From assembly GCA_017893485.1 (NCBI GenBank), contig CM030358.1, forward strand, positions 256,740,477-256,804,476: a stretch of 64,000 bases of DNA, written 5' to 3'. Both the position numbers and the translations under genes were made by a program. The notes below the pieces were generated by a model. That model ran no database searches. It was not told where the DNA came from and saw nothing but the letters and a program-made list of their open reading frames with translations. How positions within the stretch are numbered: position 1 is the stretch's first letter; each line of letters starts with the position of its first letter. This stretch comes from Hemerocallis citrina. Lineage: Eukaryota > Streptophyta > Magnoliopsida > Asparagales > Asphodelaceae. This document shows, in pieces, positions 20,160-30,900 of the stretch.

Positions 20160-21150
20160 TGGACCTCGGCACCAGCTGCCGAGCGTTCTTGACACCGACC
20201 CCGTCACGGGGAAAAGTTGGGGTTCGGCACCAGCTGCCGAGCGCTCTTGACACCGACCCCGTTACGGGAAAAAAGTTGGGGTTCGGCACCAGCTGCCGAG
20301 CGCTCTTGACACTGACCCCGTCACGGGGAAAAGTTGGGGTTCAGCACCCGCTGCCGAGTGCTCTTGACACCGACCCCGTTATGGGAGAAAAGTTGGGGTT
20401 CGGCACCAGCTGCCGAGCGCTCTTGACACCGACCCCGTTATGGGGGAAAAGTTGGGGTTCGGTACCCGCTGCTGGGTGCTCTTGACACCAACCTCGTTAC
20501 GGGGGAAAAATTGGGGTTCGGCACCAGCTGCCGAGCGCTCTTGGCACCGACCCCGTTATGGGGGAAAAGTTGGGGTTCGGCACCAGCTGCCGAGCGCTCT
20601 TGACACCGACCCTGTTATGGGGGAAAAGTTGGGGTTCGGCACCAGCTGCCTAGTGCTCTTGACACCGACCCCGTACGGGGAAAAGTTGGGGTTCGGCACC
20701 AGCTGCCGAGCACTCTTGATACCGACCCATTACGGGAAAAAAGTTGGGGTTCGGCACCAGCTGCCGAGCGCTCTTGACACCGATCCCGTTACGGGGAAAA
20801 GTTGGGGTTCGGCACCAGCTGCCGAGCGCTCTTGACACCGACTTCGTTATGGGAAAAAAGTTGGGGTTCGGCACCAGCTGCCGAGCGCTCTTGACACCGA
20901 CCCCGTTATGGGAAAAAAGTTGGGGTTCGGCACCAGCTGGCGAGTGCTCTTGACACCGACCCTGTTATAGGGGAAAATTGGGGTTCGGCACCAACTACCG
21001 AGCGCTCTTGACATCGATCCCGTTATGGGGAAAAAGTTGGGGTTCGGCACCAGCTGCCGAGCGCTCTTGACACCGACCCTGTTATAGGAGAAAATTGGGG
21101 TTCGGCACCACCTGCCGAGCGCTCTTGACACCGACCCTGTTACGTGGGAA
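20160..21150 (+). repeat. Tandem array 2 of the Tat element, ~59-bp unit
   Basis: About 17 copies of a 58-60 bp unit carrying ggttcggcaccagctgccga, gcgctcttgacaccgacccc and a short purine run (ggggaaaag). The core CGGCA-ccagc-TGCCG is a hairpin. It lies between the antisense gene promoter and the 3' LTR. Long open frames across it are products of the repeat and not genes. Confidence 0.95.
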
Positions 21151-21708
21151 AAAGCTACCTCGGGCCTCGCCGAACACTCTCTCTGCACTCGCAGCCTAGC
21201 CGAGGTCCCTCTCTTCTTCGGAAAAAGGTGCCGAACCACCTCTGGACCTCGGCCTCCTGGGCAGCGAGCGCTAGAAGGGGTCGGAAGTGTGATACAAGAA
21301 TGAAGACCACTCAACGAAGGAAAACGGCCAAGCCATCCACCAAGAGATCGCGAAAAAACTATTAAAAATTCGGGAAATTAAGGAAGAACTCCTGGAAAGT
21401 AATTGCGAAGTTGGGGAAGCAGTCTCTAGTCTCCAAACAAGCAAATGTTGCCAAGAACAATCTTCTAAGACCCCCGAACGACGAATTGACACTTCGCAAA
21501 GTTAAAGGAATATTCCTGCAAAAACACCACATAACCATGAGAACTCAGGAACAACTCAAAGTGCAACCCACTTGAAAAATCACCATACTACCCCCTTCAA
21601 GATTCAAAAACCTTCCATTTGGACTCCGAGATAACTCCACTAGCCATTAAAACAGTAAAACTACTCCTCAAAAACTAATCAAGCTCAGTCTTCGGGAGTG
21701 GGGGCTCG
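21151..21708 (+). other. Tat 3' untranslated region up to the purine tract
   Basis: No gene. It ends with the purine-rich tcgggagtggggg at 21692-21704, four bases before the 3' LTR, which serves as the polypurine tract. Confidence 0.7.
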
Positions 21709-22327
21709 TGATATGGTTAAAAATGGGGTTTAATCGGGACCGTCCAAATCGGGCACGAATCTTGAAGCCCAGGGGTAAAATGGTAATTTCACCTACCAAT
21801 AGGTCTGAGATGGGTACTGGATCTCTTCGTCAAAGATCCAATAACCTACGAACGGATCCACTTTAATCGGGTGCGGGTTTCAACCAGCAAGAAAGCCCGA
21901 TTCAGAGGGATAGAATTAGGGTTTCTGATTAGATCCTAATCAACGGTCCTGATTCATGCCTATCCCTCCACTGGGAATTAGGGATTACATTCCTAATCAG
22001 TTTACAAGGAGTATATTCCTTATCAGATCACGGGGATTACATTCCTAATCTGGTCCCTAAGACGCCTATAAATACCCCCATCCGTCTCCATTAAGAGGTA
22101 ATCAATCTTTTGCCAATTTATGCTCTTTTATAATCTTTCTTGATTACTGACTTGAGCGTCGGAGGGTGCGTCGCCGGGAACAACCCCGCTGTCTCGCACT
22201 TTTTGCAGGTGCACGGCGGGAGTCAGCGTCAAACTCCGGCGGAACAGGTACACATGTTTGCTATTCAGTTTTCCAAAGAATCCACAAATACTATCTGTTT
22301 GCCCCCACACCAAATTTAGCGGCAACA
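21709..22327 (+). repeat. 3' LTR of the Tat element
   Basis: 619 bp, tgatatgg...ggcaaca, with TATAAATA at 22067-22074, followed by the TSD tattc (22328-22332). It lacks the extra block of the 5' LTR. Confidence 0.93.
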
Positions 22328-22440
22328 TATTCCCAAGCTCATAAGGAATACTACTAGTAAACTGATTGCTATAGATGTTCCCAAGCTCAGAAGGAATACT
22401 ATCAGTAAATTGATTGTTATAGATCTTAAGTGAATTCCCA
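22328..22440 (-). pseudogene. FLS2-like LRR receptor kinase fragment, part 1
   Basis: Minus strand reads IYNNQFTDSIPSELGN and then a second similar repeat (YSNQFTSSIPYELGN). It joins part 2 (7963-8357) once the Tat element is ignored, since both edges carry tattc. It stops at the right inverted repeat. In the right arm only about ten bases of it survive (to 43633) before the hAT element begins. Confidence 0.75.
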
Positions 22441-22700
22441 ATCGACACTTGCTATCTCAGTTAGTGACCTTAGTGAAAATAGGGTTGCTAACTGCAATAG
22501 CGAGTCTATCTGTCTGTTGTTTTCACAACTTGGAGAAAACCTGAAGAAAAAAAAGCCAAATATGGACTAGCTATCAAAGTTAGCAACCTTGTTTTTACCA
22601 TGGTCGCTAACTGAGATAGCAAGTGGGGCAGTTTGGTAAATACTTTCAGAGAGTGGGTCATTTTCGTAAAAAATTTCGATTGGAACCGAGCAGATTGCTT
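22441..22700. repeat. Right inverted repeat of the LRR-carrying block (left arm)
   Basis: Reverse complement of the type of sequence at 3450-3992: an outer segment (accaaactgccccact on the minus strand) and inner dyads around GCTATCTCAGTTAGC. Two larger stem-loops pair gctatctcagttagc with gctaactttgatagc. It is shorter and more diverged than the left repeat and is copied in the right arm at 43375-43623. Confidence 0.7.
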
Positions 22701-23139
22701 GCCAAAGTTAACCACAAAGCAATATGTCTTTACCATCTACGTATAGGTTAATCTCCCCAAGAGCAGGGGGACCTGGTTATTATTATTATTATTTTATAAA
22801 TATCAGGGGGACCTTTTCTCACATTATAAGTCGGTTTTGAATTTTCAGTTAGCCCCTTCGAACTTTTCTGGTTTTTTCTTTTAGCACATTTGATGTTTAA
22901 AGATCGCATTGCATATTGAAAGGAAGAGGGGAAGGTTTAAGGCATAAACCATGCCGGAATTGAACAGTTGACCATAATACATTCGAAGACACCAAGTAAT
23001 GCTAATTTAGCGGACCAATAGACAATCAACACAAATTTATAATGAAATACAATATGTTTTAATTGATTTAAATGATCTCTCTCAATGTTAATGGTTGTAG
23101 AAGTTAAAGATTAAATAACAAATAGTCAAAAGAGCCTAA
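22701..23139. other. AT-rich spacer, no gene
   Basis: Nothing recognised. It contains a short (TTA)n run at about 22778-22793. Confidence 0.5.
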
Positions 23140-23294
23140 TCTCTACTACTATAATGGGAGACGACCTTAGTGTAATTTTTCCATCTACCAATCCGTATAA
23201 TGCACGTGCAAAATTATTGTAAATGAGGTATTAGATTAAATCCAAACTATGCTGAATTTTTATTAAGACGTGCATCACACTTGTAAACTACTAG
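23140..23294 (+). mobile_element. Degenerate small Helitron (left copy)
   Basis: Starts TCTCTACTACTATAATGGGA after an A and ends ...CTACTAG before a T, as expected for A^T insertion and a CTRR end. The 3' subterminal gacgtgcatcacac is a decayed version of the hairpin gcacgtgcatcgcacgtg seen in the Helitron at 57230-57554. 155 bp, no coding. The mirror copy is at about 42777-42923. Confidence 0.6.
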
Positions 23295-24719
23295 TAATAA
23301 AAAAAAAAAAACCGGAATATATAGAGAGAGATGTCTTTAGTCAAATTTACATTTTTAAATCACAATGAAAATTAAATAAAATTTACAACAAGGCAAAAGG
23401 GTGGGGTCCGCACGTGCTTGGTTCACGTGGGAGCGTGGGTTCGGGGATCGGCACGCAAATAATGACTGGGTGAGGGGCGCACATGCGGCCAGGCTCGAGG
23501 CCCGTGCCGCGCCCGCGTGATTTGCACGTGCTTGTCCACCCAAATTATTTATTTTTTATTTTAAATTAGTTTTGATCAAGTGGGCCGTGGGCGAACAGAA
23601 TGCGTTAATATATGGGACGTGAGCGCGCGCACGTGACGAATGGACACGTGGACCCAATCTCTAATCACATCACTATCAAGTCACTGCATCTCGGCCCTCC
23701 ATTTCTCATTGCTATCAAGTTTCAAATCTATAAATAAACTAGGTTTGCCCGTTGACACGTGCCTACGGCACGTCTTCGAAACGGTGCACCTCTTTTGATC
23801 ATATAAAATAATTTTGTAGGTCCAGCAAATTAATTGAAGTAGCAAATATAGAGCAAAAAACATATTATATGATTTTTTTTTGATTTTTTTGAATTATTTT
23901 TAAAGTTTTTAAATTTTAAATTTTTTTAGTTTTAATTTTTTTTATTTTTTAAAAATGTTTATCTTCTTAATTTTTTGAATAGAAGAGTGAGGGAGGGAGA
24001 GAGAGAAAATAATTAAATAAATACAGGAGTTGTTTTGGGTGGAAGATTTGAATTTGAGTTTTGGGGGGAAACTTTTGGGGGAAAAATATGTTTTGTAAGG
24101 TTAGATTTGAGCCTTTGATTTTTGAGGGGATTAAAGGAGAGCCACTTGATAGCTTTCTTTGTGTTTTATTATATAGATTGTTTTGGTGGAATGGCTCCTT
24201 CAATCCAGTATGCAAATAGGCATATTTTAGCTCCAAGGGAGCTGCAATCATTTGTTATTTATCTATATTTTACTACAGTAGATTGCTATATACGAAAGAG
24301 AATATAATAATATATATATTATACATGACGAAATTTTAAGTTTCGTCCGATATATTTTATTATATGCATCTTATAATAGAAAATTTTTTAAAATTAATAA
24401 AACTCCGAAAATATGAAAATTGCTGGGATAGTCTTCAAGTTTCGTCCGTAGATTTAGGATATCTACAAAGTTACTTAATTAATTAATTATACTTAGTATA
24501 CTAATTAAGTCATTTAATAAATAATTAAGATGAGTTAAACACACTTAACTAATTAATTAGGGTTAAGTGGGTTATTAGTGTTTGAAAGTGACAGCTAACA
24601 CTTCGCACGTTCTTGGTGTGAAAAGGGGAGCAACAGTTGTTGTGAAGAAGGGAATCATGGCTAATGTGAAAGGGAGCACAACGGATGGTGGAACCTGGTC
24701 GATCGTTCGGGAGTGGTCT
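23295..24719. other. Non-coding stretch with G-box-rich part
   Basis: A GC-rich patch at 23400-23660 holds several CACGTG cores and then the sequence turns AT-rich. The palindrome gacgaaa-ttttaag-tttcgtc lies near 24328. The last 150 bp before the solo-LTR-like element (24570-24719) are more balanced and could be remnant coding sequence, but no family is recognised. Confidence 0.4.
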
Positions 24720-24861
24720 TGTAACGCCCCTGCCCCTAGCTCAGATAGTTTATACAATTTAAAAGACAAATTAGATACTATGTAGTACAACTGCCCACTT
24801 ATACACATTTCATCCTTTTCAAAGTATTTTTACCAACCTGCCAACTTTGTACTCTTTCAAA

Positions 24862-24912
<51 letters not shown>

Positions 24913-24953
24913 TTATATTATATTTATATTTTTGAAAACTACGGGGTGTTACA
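24720..24953. mobile_element. Solo-LTR-like element, 234 bp (left copy)
   Basis: TGTAACGCCCC at one end and GGGGTGTTACA at the other, with a 5-bp TSD ggtct (24715-24719 and 24954-24958). A (TA)n run of about 45 bp lies inside. TG...CA ends and a 5-bp duplication fit a solo LTR from a short-LTR element. Orientation is not determinable. Confidence 0.8.
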
Positions 24954-25430
24954 GGTCTTGTTGGCGCAGGTGCCCCCTCATCATCCTGGTGATGCTCAGA
25001 GTGGGGTGTCTGCCTTGTCGAGTTTAACTTCAGTCCGCAAAGAATTGCGCGCATCAGATGCTGGCTCGTAAACTCAATCCATGGGGTCGGTGTTCTCTAC
25101 CAAAGATGCCAGAGGTCATGGAAGAGTGATGCCCGTCAGGAAACCCACAAGGAGGCTTGTGTCTCTTAGGAATAACGTTCCTTGCCTACTGAGCCGAAAG
25201 GACCATTTTGTAGGTCGCATGTAGTATGGCTCATAATTTTGTACTTGTAAATATCTGTAGTAGTACTGGATATGAACATATGGATTTGTGATAGTTCTGT
25301 GATTTATGATGAAATGTCTACATATGCTTGATCCTTATAGTTGAGATTGATGGGCCGTCGACAAGGTTCTTTGTAGCTAAATAACAGAGCCTCAAGTCTG
25401 TTGTGTATAGCTAGCGAACTGTCGGCAATT
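24954..25430. other. Spacer between the solo-LTR-like element and Tat remnant
   Basis: No gene recognised. It is present in both arms with few changes. Confidence 0.4.
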
Positions 25431-27422
25431 TGCGACGGAGTTTAGAACTTATCTGCATTGTACTCAGCTAGTTGTAGGAGCAACTTTGAGGGAGAGTTAT
25501 TTTCCGAACTTGTTGTATGGGTCCTCCAACAAATTGTGAGAGTCACATCGAGTAGCGAGTTGAACTCTAAGTGTTGCTTTTTCAAGTTTTACTGGAGTAA
25601 CTACATTTCACGATTTTGGACCTCTAATATGTCTTTAAGGAATTTTAACTAGTTTCAGGAACAGATTGAATGGCGGAATGAACTTAGAATTTGCTTCAGT
25701 GTAAATTGCTTGAGTAACTTTGAGCCATGGGAATAGATTCTAAATTTGTTAGTTTAAGTATTAACTAACAGGTTGCAGGAGTTGATCGAATGGCGAAGCG
25801 GTCCCTAAACTTGCTTTGTTGCAAATTGCTAGAGTAACTTCCAACCATGGGTATGGATTCCGAACCTATTGTCGAGGCGCTAACGGATTGCAGGAGCAGA
25901 TCGAATGACGAAGCGAACACTGAAATTGCTTTATTGCAAATTGCTAGAGTAACTTCGAGCTGTGAGTATGGACTCCGAATTTGTCTTATAGGGAGCTTTT
26001 AACGAGTTTTTATTATTTTTTTAGGTGTAAGTTAGATGTTTAACGAGTTGTTTGCTTTAATGAAATTGAACAAAATGTTTAGAAATAAACTAGCTAATTT
26101 TATCGAGAAATAAACTAAGGGGCTGCTCTAATGACTGATCTTTATTACATGCATTGACTGGTAGTGAAAGCAGTCTTTATTGAAATGAAAAATAAACTAA
26201 ATGACTGCTCTAATGGCTGACCTTTATTACAAAATAAGAAACTTCTACTACTACTAAGAGAGGACATTTGGCGCCCTCGTTATGCTTCAAGAGATGTTTT
26301 CCATTCCAAGTTCCTGCTGTTATATCCTTGCCCCCTGGGTCTTCAAGTTGGTGAGCCGATAGGTGAACAACTTGGTAGACCTTGCTTGGATTCGTTTGTT
26401 TTGAAGTGAGCATCCCCTTGATTTTTGGAGAGAAGGGGAGACCTTCTAGTACGCTGATGAGCTTAGGTAGGACTGTTTCTTTCTGTTGACTTAGTGGAGT
26501 GGCTTCGGATGGGGGATTTAGGTTTATTATTGTGTTATGACGAGGGCACATTTGGACCTGGGAAGAGATGATTGGACAGATTTGGAATTTCTTGATCGGA
26601 TTGTTTAGTGCAGTAGCTCCGAACTCGTCTGCAGACTCGGTGTTACTGTGATTGATTTTTGGCAGTAACTCTGTGGTATTAAGGGGAGAACTGAGCCCCC
26701 CATGATAGCAGTGTAGCATGATCGTGCTGCCTGTTGGCTTTCCACAACTTGGCAAACACTTGTTGTTGTTGGGAACTTTATTTTTATATGAAAGGTGGAG
26801 GCAACTGCATGAAAAGCTGCTAGGCCTGGGCAGTCAAATATTGCATTATATGCGGGTTTGATGTCGACTACCATGAAGTCTAATGCTTCCGTTCGAGTTG
26901 GTGGGGCTTTTCCTGTCGTCATGTCGAGTGTGATGATTCCTTCGATTTGGACAAGTGCGCCTGAGAAGCGTGAAGTGTATAACCATCTGGCTTGAGTCGA
27001 TCTCGTGAGAGCTTTAGAGCATTGAATGTGGCCATGAAGAGGATGTTTACGGAGCTGTCGTTATCTACGAGGATACGTCACACCTCATGATTTTTTCATG
27101 CACAAATTGATAACCAATGCATCGCAATGAGGCATTTTGACGCTCTTGAGATCTTTATCTGAGAATGTACAGAGAGGCCCAAACTCTTGCTGGTGGAGCG
27201 TTGTGTGCTGAATTAACTTTCCTCACGAAGACTTTTTGGGAGGAGTTGGGATCTCCCCCCATGGGACCTCCATGAATAGCATGGAGAATGACCACGTGTT
27301 CAAAGTCTTGTGATTCGGACGACCTCTATTGACGCTTATTGGCCCCCCAGGGCAGACGGTTTTCGGTGTTGTTATATTTCTGAACGAATTTGGAGAGATA
27401 ACCCCTCCAAATTAGGGCTTCC
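25431..27422 (-). mobile_element. Deleted Tat remnant with 3' repeats (left copy)
   Basis: On the minus strand from 27422 downward: end of gag (ILHAIHGGPMGG, SNSSQKVFVRKVNS), a broken protease with SSVNILFMATFNALKLSRDR and then TRTEALDFMVVDIKPAYNAI, close to the 14 kb Tat element but diverged. RT, RNase H and integrase are absent. About four to five decayed ~118-bp repeats follow at roughly 25440-25990, sharing ttcggagtcca and gccattcga motifs with the 113-bp array. The chromovirus at 27423 is inserted into its gag side. Confidence 0.75.
26605..26922 (-). pseudogene. Protease-region fragment of the Tat remnant (left copy)
   Basis: 105 codons aligned with the intact-length Tat at 11480-11720: GKAPPTRTEALDFMVVDIKP, then DCPGLAAFHAVASTFHIKIK where the other element has GRPGLAALVAVPSAYHLKMK. 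It lies downstream of the protease site, with frameshifts before and after. Confidence 0.75.
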
Positions 27423-27943
27423 TGATACAAGTGCTGGAGCTAAGTTGACTGGTGATACAAGTGCTGGTGCTAAGTCGACTGGTGCTGAGCCCACACCTGA
27501 TGCTGGTACTGAGTCTGCACTTGATGAGAATGTGAGTACTGGAGTGAAGAGGAGCTCCAAAAGGAGGACAACACCTGATCGGTTGAGGTACTATGGCCTA
27601 CATGGTGCACAGGTACACAATCAGGTAATCTAAGGGAGGTCTTGGCGGGAAAAGGCAATGCAGGTGTGAAAAGAATCTACAGCTGGGTATAAATAGAGTA
27701 TAAGGTGTGTGTGAGCTGGGTATGAAAATTGTAACAAACTTTATCTTCTTCTTGAATCCTCTAACAAACTTTCCTTCTTCAACCTTCTTCTTCCTTCTAG
27801 ACCCTCCTGTGTAATCATCTGTTTTCTTGAGCTGTGATTCCTTTTCATCAATATTAGTGAATACAAGTATTGAAGTTGTGAGAAATAGATACTCCAGTGT
27901 TGATTGCCTTGAAGTAGATCTGAACATTCATTTGGGGGTATCA
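27423..27943 (+). repeat. 5' LTR of the left chromovirus
   Basis: 521 bp with inverted ends TGATAC...GTATCA. TATA box TATAAATA at 27688-27695. The LTR also encodes, in the 5' half, the last ~70 codons of the polyprotein in its 3' counterpart (TSAGAKS repeats, then SSRRRTTPDRLRYYG). Confidence 0.93.
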
Positions 27944-27963
27944 ATTTGGTGCTTTCACTGACT
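27944..27963 (+). promoter_or_regulatory. Primer binding site region of the left chromovirus
   Basis: atttggtgctttcactgact follows the LTR directly. It is not the tRNA-iMet type; the tRNA is not assigned. Confidence 0.55.
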
Positions 27964-27975
27964 TGAGCTCTAGCA

Positions 27976-30900
27976 ATGGCGGAAGGGAGACGATCAGTAG
28001 AAGATCTACGGGAGACTACCTGCATTCAAGCTGAGCAATTGCAAGCATTAGCAAATGATGTTGATACACAAAAGAAGCTGTTCTCAGAAATGTTTCAAGG
28101 ATTTGCAGCCATGGAAAGCAACATGGAACGATTTACAATCATGGAGGAAAAGCTTAATTGAGTTGAAAGTATTGAGGAGAAGTTGGATCATCTGCTAAGG
28201 AGTACTGTTTCATCAGGTAACCCAAACTTTGTAAGATCATCTTCCCCTTCATCACAGCATGATAACTACTTCAAAAATCCTCGACTAGACTTTCCTAGAT
28301 TTGAAGGCAATAACCCTATGGAATGGTTGTTCAAAGCGAACCAATATTTTGCATTTCATAAAACCCCTACAGAACAGAAACTGCATATAGTATCATTCCA
28401 TCTCGATGGCAGAGCATTAGCTTGGTTTCAATATAAATATGAAAATGGTGATTTTATAAATTGGGAGGTATTTGTAAAGGAGTTAGATATCAGGTTTGGG
28501 GTTTCTCCATTTGTAGATCATACAGGCTAGCTGTTTAAACTCACTCAAACCACCACACTAGCAGCATATCAGGATCAATTCGATATGTTGATCAACAAGA
28601 CCAAGGGTCTATCCACTAATCACATTTTGAGCAACTACATTTTGGGGTTAAAACCTGATATCCGTAGAGAAGTACTAGCACATAAACCAACTACATTAGC
28701 AGATGCAATTGGCTTAGCTAGACTCCATGAAGATAAGATTGTTGAACCAAGATATCAAGGTGGTCGTGGGGGACATCAAAGGCCACCATGGCAGCCACCA
28801 CCTAGTAACCTACCCCCCCTACTACCAACTCCAGATCATACCAAAAACACACCAAACACAAATTCCCAATCCAAATTTCCAATAAAGAGAATTCCTCCAG
28901 CGGAGTGTGCAGCTAGAAAGGAGAAGGGGCTATATTTCAACTGTGATGAGAAGTATGTGCCTGGCCATAAGTGTCAACGCAAATTCCTAATGCTGTTAGT
29001 GGAGGAAGGGGATGAACAAGGAGCTGTGCCTGCGGAGCTGCAGCACACAGAAGCTGAGGGTATGTTATATGAAGTTGCTAGTGATGATACCCCAGAGATC
29101 TCTTTTCATGCTTTTTCTGGCAATAAATCCTTAAGAACCCTGAGAGTGCAAGGTTCTATTAAGAATCATTCCATACAAATTATGATTGATAATGGCAGCA
29201 ATAACAATTTTATGCAGGAAAGATTAGCTAAATTTTTGAATTGGCCAATCCATCCAACACCTCAGTTCACAGTGATTGTAGGCAATGGTGAAACACTGCA
29301 ATGTGAAAGGAAGTGTTTGGGTGTACCTGTGGAGATTCAAGGTCACTCTTTCTTGATTGATTTCTATATTTTACCTATACACGGCTCAGATGAAGTGTTG
29401 GGTATTCAATGGTTGAGGCTATTGGGAAGAGTTGTTCATGACTATGATGCAATGACCATGGAGTTTATATTCGGTGATAAAAAAGTTTTAATCCAAGGTG
29501 GAGAAGCTCCAGCTCCATCACAAATAGAACTCAATTCATTGCGGAGGGAGATTACTACAAATGCAATAGGTGAATTCTTCCACTTAGTATTACAAGATGA
29601 AGACCATGACCAGCAGATTCATCCAGATATTGCAAAACTGATACAGCAACATGACTCTCTATTTCATGAAGTTAGTGGGTTACCTCCTACAAGAGAGTTT
29701 GATCACTCTTTGCATTTGATACCAGGTATGGGTCCGACCAATGTCAGACCATACAAGTATTCCCATTTCCAGAAAAATGAAATAGAAAGACAAGTTCAAA
29801 AGATGTTACAAGAAGGGATAATTAGACATAGTAGAAGCCCATTTTCATATCCAGTTTTGCTAGTCAAGAAGAAAGATGGGACTTGGAGATTTTGTGTCGA
29901 CTATAGAGCTCTCAACTCAATCACAATAAGGGATCAATTCCCTATCCCAACAGCAGAAGAACTTTTTGATGAGCTACAAGGTGCAAAATTTTTTACCAAG
30001 CTAGATCTCAGAGCTGGCTACCATCAAATCAGAGTTCGAGCGGAAGATGTAGAGAAGACAACCTTTAGAACCCATGAAGGCCATTACGAATTTCTAGTCA
30101 TGCCATTTGGCCTAACTAATGCTCCTTCAACGTTTCAAGCAACAATGAATTTCATGTTTAAACCATATCTGCGAAAATTTGTTCTTGTGTTTTTTGATGA
30201 CATTTTGGTTTATAGTGCAGATTGGACAGCACACCTGCAACATCTAGCTGTGGTATTGAGAGTTTTAGAACAAAACCAATTCTTTGTTAAGAAGAGTAAA
30301 TGTGAATTTGGTAAGAAATCTCTCGAGTATCTGGGGCATGTGATTTCGGCAGATGGTGTTCAAGCTTGTCCATCTAAGGTGGAAGCTATTAAAGATTGGC
30401 CAACCCCAAAGACATTGAAGCAAATGATGGGATTCTTGGGGTTAGCAGGCTATTATAGAAGATTTGTGAAAGGGTATGCGTCCAAAGCTGCAGCACTTAC
30501 AAACTTATTGAAGAAAGATTCATTCAAATGGAGCACAGAAGCTGATTTTGCTTTTTCTCAACTTAAAGAAGCTCTTCAAAGTACACCTGTGTTAGCATTA
30601 CCAAATTTTTCGAAGCCATTCACTATAGAGACTGATGCATCGGGGAAGGGAATTGGGGCTGTGTTGCAACAAGGTGATCATCCAATAGCATTCTTTAGTA
30701 GAATGATGTCTCCAAGAATGCAATCAGCATCTACTTATGCAAGAGAAATGTTCGCAATTACTGAGTCAATCAAGAAGTGGAGGCAATACTTATTGGGAAG
30801 AGAATTTACTATATGCACAGATCATCAGAGCCTACACCATATGGTCACTCAAACGATCCAGACCCCTGAACAACAAAAGTGGGTTTATAAGTTAGCAGGT

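Larger units (their letters stand above)
8358..22327 (+). mobile_element. Ty3/gypsy Tat-lineage retrotransposon, ~14 kb
   Basis: Full-length element: 5' LTR 8358-9232, 3' LTR 21709-22327, perfect 5-bp TSD tattc (8353-8357, 22328-22332). Gag-pol (9305-14974) contains protease, reverse transcriptase, RNase H, a second archaeal-type RNase H and integrase; the second RNase H marks the Tat lineage. Two tandem-repeat arrays (15204-16120 and 20160-21150) bracket antisense genes (16483-19753). Polyprotein lesions: a frameshift near 11440, TAA at 11808, TGA at 12603 and a frameshift near 14810. The shared part of the LTRs shows about 20 differences by eye, so it is older than the chimeric element next to it. 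It is inserted in the FLS2-like fragment. Confidence 0.93.

Noticed and set aside
20159..20953. Several open frames of 60-130 codons in the 59-bp repeat array
   Set aside because: They read the same repeat in different phases and open on both strands; a product of repeat length and GC content.
3450..22700. A target-site duplication at the outer edges of the hairpin inverted repeats
   Set aside because: Bases outside the two repeats (gtaccct side versus cgagcag side) do not match in any register I tried, so no TSD is claimed.
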